Positions 60,591-64,000 of a stretch of 64,000 bases of DNA are shown here, in pieces. The DNA is taken from positions 62,001 through 126,000 of the forward strand of contig NZ_JASISY010000007.1 in the NCBI RefSeq assembly GCF_030063365.1, written 5' to 3'. Source of the DNA: Cryobacterium sp. PH29-G1. Its GTDB lineage: Bacteria > Actinomycetota > Actinomycetes > Actinomycetales > Microbacteriaceae. Positions within the stretch are counted from its first letter, which is position 1, and each line of letters opens with the position of its first letter. Made by a program: the position numbers and the translations under genes. Under the pieces are notes generated by a model, which saw only the letters and a list, made by a program, of their open reading frames with translations, did not search any database and was not told the DNA's origin.

Positions 60591-61948
60591 TTGTCGCTCA
60601 CCTTCTTTCGATCGGATTTGATTTCAACAGACAGTGCTGGTTCGGGAGCGGCCTCGGGGGTGAACCGCAGTCGGTCGATGCGGCGCCCCTCGAGCCGTTC
60701 CACGGTGAGGAATCCGCCGTTGACCGGCACGCGATCGCCGAGCACCGGCAGCCGGCCCAGCTCGCTCATCACAAAACCAGCCACGGTCTCGTACGGACCC
60801 TGCTCCGGCACGACGACCTTGGTACGTTCGAGCAGCTCGTCGGGGCGCAGCATGCCCGGAAAGGTCAGCGAATCGGGTGACCGCACCACGCCGGCGCGGG
60901 CCCGGTCGTGCTCGTCGGCAACCTCACCGACCAGTTCCTCGACGAGGTCTTCCAGGGTGACGACACCGGCGGTGCCGCCGTACTCGTCAACGACGATCGC
61001 CATCTGGTAGCCACGGCCACGCAGCTCACCGAGCAGGTCGTCGAGCTTCATGGTTTCCGGTACCCGCACGGGGTCGGTCTGCAGGGCTGACACCGGAACA
61101 TCCGCTCGGCGGGCACGCGGCACGGCCACGGCCTGCTTGATGTGCACGACGCCCACGACGTCATCGACGCTTTCGTCAACGACCGGAAAACGCGAGTAAC
61201 CGGTGGAGCGGGTGAGGTCGATCACGGCCTGCGCCGAATCGGTGCGATGGATGCTCGCCACGCGCGGGCGCGGCGTCATCACGTCGGACGCAGTGTGCCC
61301 GGAGAACAGCAGCGTTCGGTGCAGCAGGGTTGCGGTGTCTTCCTCGAGCAGTCCGGCACTGGCCGAACGGCGCACGAGCGAGGACAGCTCCTCGGCGGTG
61401 CGCGCTCCGGAAAGTTCCTCCTTCGGTTCGATACCGACCGCACGCAACATGCCGTTTGCGCTGTTGTTGAGCACGAGCACGGCCGGTTTGAACACCGTGG
61501 TGAACACGGTTTGGAAGGGAATCACCAAGCGAGCGGTCTGAATCGGCAGGGCGAGTGCGAAGTTCTTGGGAACCAGCTCACCGATCACCATCGATACGAG
61601 GGTCGCCGCCACGATAGCGATCGTGGTGCCGAAGGCCGGAACAAGGTCGATGGGCAATCCGACCGCCGTCAATGGGCCACGCAGCAACGACGACAGGGCC
61701 GGTTCGATCGTGTAACCGGTCAGCAGCGTCGTGAGGGTGATTCCGAGCTGAGCGCTCGACAGGTGCGTCGAGGTGATTTTCAGCGCGGCGATGGTGAGGA
61801 CGAGGCGGGGTTCCCCACGATCGCGTCGCGCTTCGAGGTCGGCGCGGTCAAGATTTACCAGGGCGAATTCACTGGCGACGAAGAGGCCCGTCCCGACGGT
61901 CAGGATGAGGCCGAAACCGAGCATGATCAGCTCAGACAAGGACTTCAC
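60587..61948 (-). CDS. CNNM/DUF21, CBS and CorC_HlyC-domain membrane protein (first of a pair)
   Basis: A 453-aa protein with the full HlyC/CorC layout. DUF21 (about 1-200) has FVASEFALVNLDRADLEARR. The CBS pair (about 215-345) has TGYSRFPVVDESVDDVVGVVHIK and YQMAIVVDEYGGTAGVVTLEDLVEELVGE. The CorC_HlyC domain (about 360-440) reads VAGFVMSELGRLPVLGDRVP. The GTG at 61948 is the natural start, in front of SLSELIMLGFGLIL. It likely forms a heteromer with the shorter protein encoded after it. Confidence 0.9.
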   Translation of the reverse strand: MKSLSELIMLGFGLILTVGTGLFVASEFALVNLDRADLEARRDRGEPRLVLTIAALKITSTHLSSAQLGITLTTLLTGYTIEPALSSLLRGPLTAVGLPIDLVPAFGTTIAIVAATLVSMVIGELVPKNFALALPIQTARLVIPFQTVFTTVFKPAVLVLNNSANGMLRAVGIEPKEELSGARTAEELSSLVRRSASAGLLEEDTATLLHRTLLFSGHTASDVMTPRPRVASIHRTDSAQAVIDLTRSTGYSRFPVVDESVDDVVGVVHIKQAVAVPRARRADVPVSALQTDPVRVPETMKLDDLLGELRGRGYQMAIVVDEYGGTAGVVTLEDLVEELVGEVADEHDRARAGVVRSPDSLTFPGMLRPDELLERTKVVVPEQGPYETVAGFVMSELGRLPVLGDRVPVNGGFLTVERLEGRRIDRLRFTPEAAPEPALSVEIKSDRKKVSDK

Positions 61949-62058
61949 CGCCGGCGGCTACGGGCGAGGGTTTATGAGAATCAGGTTTAGCGGTGGGAGG
62001 GTCATCCATTATTCCACCGAGTATACCGGGCGCACCTGCCTGATTTCCGGTGGGCGCG

Positions 62059-63498
62059 CTACCAGGAGACGGGCAGCGCCTTGCCCTCTTCGTAGCCGGC
62101 CGCCGACTGAATACCCACGAGCGCCTTGGTATGAAAATCGGCGACGGTAGTTGCCCCGGCGTAGGTGAACGAGGAGCGCACCCCCGAGGTAATCATGTCG
62201 AGCAGGTCCTCGATCGACGGCCGCAGCGGGTCAAGGTAAATCTTCGAGCTGGAGATCCCCTCCGCGAACAGGGTCTTGCGGGCAAGGTCGTAGGCGTCGA
62301 GGCGCTCGAACCGGGCCTGTACCGCCTTGGTCGAGGCCATTCCCCAGCTTTCCTTGTAGAGCGCGCCACGGGCATCCGTATTCAGTGTTCCGGGAGCTTC
62401 GGCGGTGCCGGCGAACCAGGAACCGATCATGACGGATGCCGCACCGGCGGCGAGCGCGAGGGCCACGTCTCGCGGGTAGCGCACCCCGCCATCGGCCCAG
62501 ACGTGAGCGCCCAGTTCGCGGGCTGCGGTGGCCGTTTCGAGCACGGCCGAGAACTGGGGCCGTCCAACGGCGGTCATCATGCGGGTGGTGCACATGGCCC
62601 CCGGACCGACCCCGACCTTGACGATTGTGGCGCCGGCACCGACGAGGTCGCGCACCGCATCCTTGGTCACCACGTTGCCGGCCACAATCGGCAGTCCGAG
62701 GTTCAGGTCCGCGACGATGCCGAGAGCACGCAACATGCCGGACTGGTGCCCGTGCGCGGTGTCGATCACGAGAATGTCAACGCCGGCCGCGGCGAGCGCG
62801 CGAGCCTTTGCGGCGACGTCGCCGTTGATGCCGATCGCGGCAGCGACCTTGAGTCGCCCCCGCGCATCGAGGGTGGGCTGATACAGGGTGGAGCGCAGGG
62901 CGCTCTTGCGGCTGAGGGTTCCCACCACAAGGCCGTGGTGCAGCACCGGGGCGAAGTCAATGTCGGCCTCGGTCATCAGATCGAAAGCGCGGCGCGGCCC
63001 CTCGACATCGTCGGCGTCGAGCGCGGTCAGTTCACCGTGCAACAGATCGCCGAGGCGAGCGTCGGGCAGCGCCGTCGCAAGCCGGCTGGCGACGATGCAA
63101 CCGAGATAATCCCCATTACCGGCATGAATCACAAGTCCCTGGCCGGGAACGGCCGGAACCTGCCGCAACGCCATCTCGACGGTGTCGTCCGGGGCAAATA
63201 CGAACGGCGTGTCGAAACGAACCGATTGGTCTTTAACCCAGCGGATGGCCGCATCCAGATCCTGCAACGGCATGTCCTGCGGCAGCACTCCGAGTCCGCC
63301 GCGCCGCGCGAGCGCGGCGGCCAGACGCGGCCCGGTGACCGAGTTCATATTCGCCGACACGATCGGAATCGTGGCGCCGGTGCCGTCGTTGGGTGCCAGC
63401 GACACATCCAAACGGCTGGTGACCGCCGACTGTCCAGGCACCAAAAACACGTCGGAATAGGTCAAATCATGACTGGGCGTTGTTCCATAGAACTGCAT
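62059..63498 (-). CDS. guaB1: GuaB1, IMP-dehydrogenase-related GMP reductase
   Basis: A 479-aa protein of the IMPDH/GMPR family with two CBS motifs between residues 95 and 205. The catalytic loop is KVGVGPGAMCTTRMMTAVGR with Cys near 302. It is the actinobacterial GuaB1 type (Rv1843c class), which works as a GMP reductase in mycobacteria, turning GMP back into IMP. The divergent promoter region with kgd is 183 bases long. Confidence 0.92.
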   Translation of the reverse strand: MQFYGTTPSHDLTYSDVFLVPGQSAVTSRLDVSLAPNDGTGATIPIVSANMNSVTGPRLAAALARRGGLGVLPQDMPLQDLDAAIRWVKDQSVRFDTPFVFAPDDTVEMALRQVPAVPGQGLVIHAGNGDYLGCIVASRLATALPDARLGDLLHGELTALDADDVEGPRRAFDLMTEADIDFAPVLHHGLVVGTLSRKSALRSTLYQPTLDARGRLKVAAAIGINGDVAAKARALAAAGVDILVIDTAHGHQSGMLRALGIVADLNLGLPIVAGNVVTKDAVRDLVGAGATIVKVGVGPGAMCTTRMMTAVGRPQFSAVLETATAARELGAHVWADGGVRYPRDVALALAAGAASVMIGSWFAGTAEAPGTLNTDARGALYKESWGMASTKAVQARFERLDAYDLARKTLFAEGISSSKIYLDPLRPSIEDLLDMITSGVRSSFTYAGATTVADFHTKALVGIQSAAGYEEGKALPVSW

Positions 63499-63681
63499 AT
63501 AAAGAACGCTAGCCGCTCACTGGGGTGTTTATGGTCGTGCGGGATGGGATTAGGCTGGACAGGCAGACTGACCTGATGGTCGACATCGTCAGCGACAGTC
63601 TCAATGAAAGCGAAGATTGACCCGGCGAACTTACCCCGCCGAGGGCATCCAAATTCAAAGCAGAGAGTGGGCGATCCCACG

Positions 63682-64000
63682 GTGTCAAGCCAGGTAACCG
63701 GTGGAGCTTCTGACGAGACAACGTCAGGCGAATTCGGAGCAAATGAGTGGCTCGTTGACGAATTGTACGAACGATACTTGATCGACAAAACGTCGGTCGA
63801 TGAATCGTGGTGGCCGGTACTCGAGAGCTACCACCAAACCGCAAACACTCCGATGGACGCACCCGCAGGCGTCCCCGCCGCATCCGCTCCCCCGGCGCCA
63901 GCAGCGCCGGCCGCAGCAGCGCCCGCTGCCGCCGCCCCGGTTGCTACCCCGGTAGCTGCCCCTGCTGCCGCCCCGGTGGCGCAGACTGCCCCCGGCGCTG
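63682..64000 (+). CDS. kgd: Multifunctional 2-oxoglutarate decarboxylase/dehydrogenase (Kgd), 5' end only
   Basis: The first 106 codons of the large actinobacterial SucA/Kgd. GTG 63682 gives VSSQVTGGASDETTSGEFGA, then NEWLVDELYERYLIDKTSVD, the diagnostic N-terminal E1 segment, and WWPVLESY. An ATG at 63604 would add 26 residues, but the alignment with relatives favours the GTG. After residue 65 comes an Ala/Pro-rich linker (PAAPAAAAPA type) that runs off the window edge and leads in other actinobacteria to the acyltransferase domain. The product joins 2-oxoglutarate decarboxylation to succinyl transfer in the TCA cycle. Confidence 0.92.
   Translation, partial: MSSQVTGGASDETTSGEFGANEWLVDELYERYLIDKTSVDESWWPVLESYHQTANTPMDAPAGVPAASAPPAPAAPAAAAPAAAAPVATPVAAPAAAPVAQTAPGA

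Noticed and set aside
59436-61010. Forward 524-codon frame opposite the CBS-domain genes
   Set aside because: Antisense to two genes with clear DUF21/CBS domains; no domain of its own.
62050-63576. Forward 508-codon frame opposite guaB1
   Set aside because: Antisense to a well-defined GuaB1 gene; composition typical of shadow frames.

Overview
The window is a dense, high-GC stretch of chromosome with short intergenic gaps, many 4-bp ATGA/GTGA gene overlaps and frequent GTG starts. Gene content points to an actinobacterium of the Microbacteriaceae type (Cryobacterium/Leifsonia-like; this is inference from gene style, not a database match): a two-domain actinobacterial Kgd start, GuaB1, a MetX/MetY pair, a 2-methylcitrate gene cluster, a DUF485 plus acetate-symporter pair, and a 6C-like RNA. 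No phage, transposon, rRNA, tRNA or CRISPR array was found. All genes look intact except the two cut by the window edges (M18 aminopeptidase at the left, kgd at the right).

Layout. 1-3.9 kb: M18 aminopeptidase (partial), an unassigned protein, and RecQ with a phosphoribosyltransferase-like tail. 4.1-6.5 kb: a three-gene polar amino acid ABC importer. 6.5-7.1 kb: a RelE-like toxin-antitoxin pair. 7.5-11.7 kb: sbcD-sbcC. 11.9-17.9 kb: a fructose PTS operon (DeoR regulator, fruK, fruA, then the general PTS genes ptsI and ptsH). 18.1-28.7 kb: mixed functions, including a small protein with an FHA protein, a TspO-like membrane protein, gamma-glutamyltransferase, a small Cys-pair protein, a 6C-like RNA, a C26 amidohydrolase, PspA, an arginase-family enzyme, a crotonase, a flavoprotein disulfide reductase and a HEAVH protein. 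28.7-33 kb: catalase with its Fur-type regulator, and a divergent MMPL exporter. 33-38.2 kb: amidase, SDR, acetyltransferase, uracil-DNA glycosylase, an S51 peptidase and a phosphoribosyltransferase.

38.4-46.8 kb is a propionate island: prpD-prpB-prpC run leftward with a GntR/FCD regulator, and prpE plus a DUF485/symporter pair run rightward. Two TGTATACA operators sit between them. 47-51.7 kb: SDR, membrane acyltransferase, metY and metX. 51.7-54.9 kb: a three-gene signalling set (sensor kinase, a second membrane protein without a recognisable kinase core, NarL-type regulator). 55-63.5 kb: MFS exporter, thiamine-binding protein, GT87-like transferase, NAD(P)HX dehydratase, two CBS-domain membrane proteins and GuaB1, all leftward. 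kgd starts rightward at the end.

The most unusual material is not in the genes. The window holds several short tandem repeats with 14- or 15-bp units, a 159-bp GCCT/GCCC tetranucleotide array, at least two families of palindromic intergenic elements (one present at two loci about 10 kb apart), and a 9-mer, GCATCCGCT, that occurs about 29 times on the two strands where about one copy would be expected.
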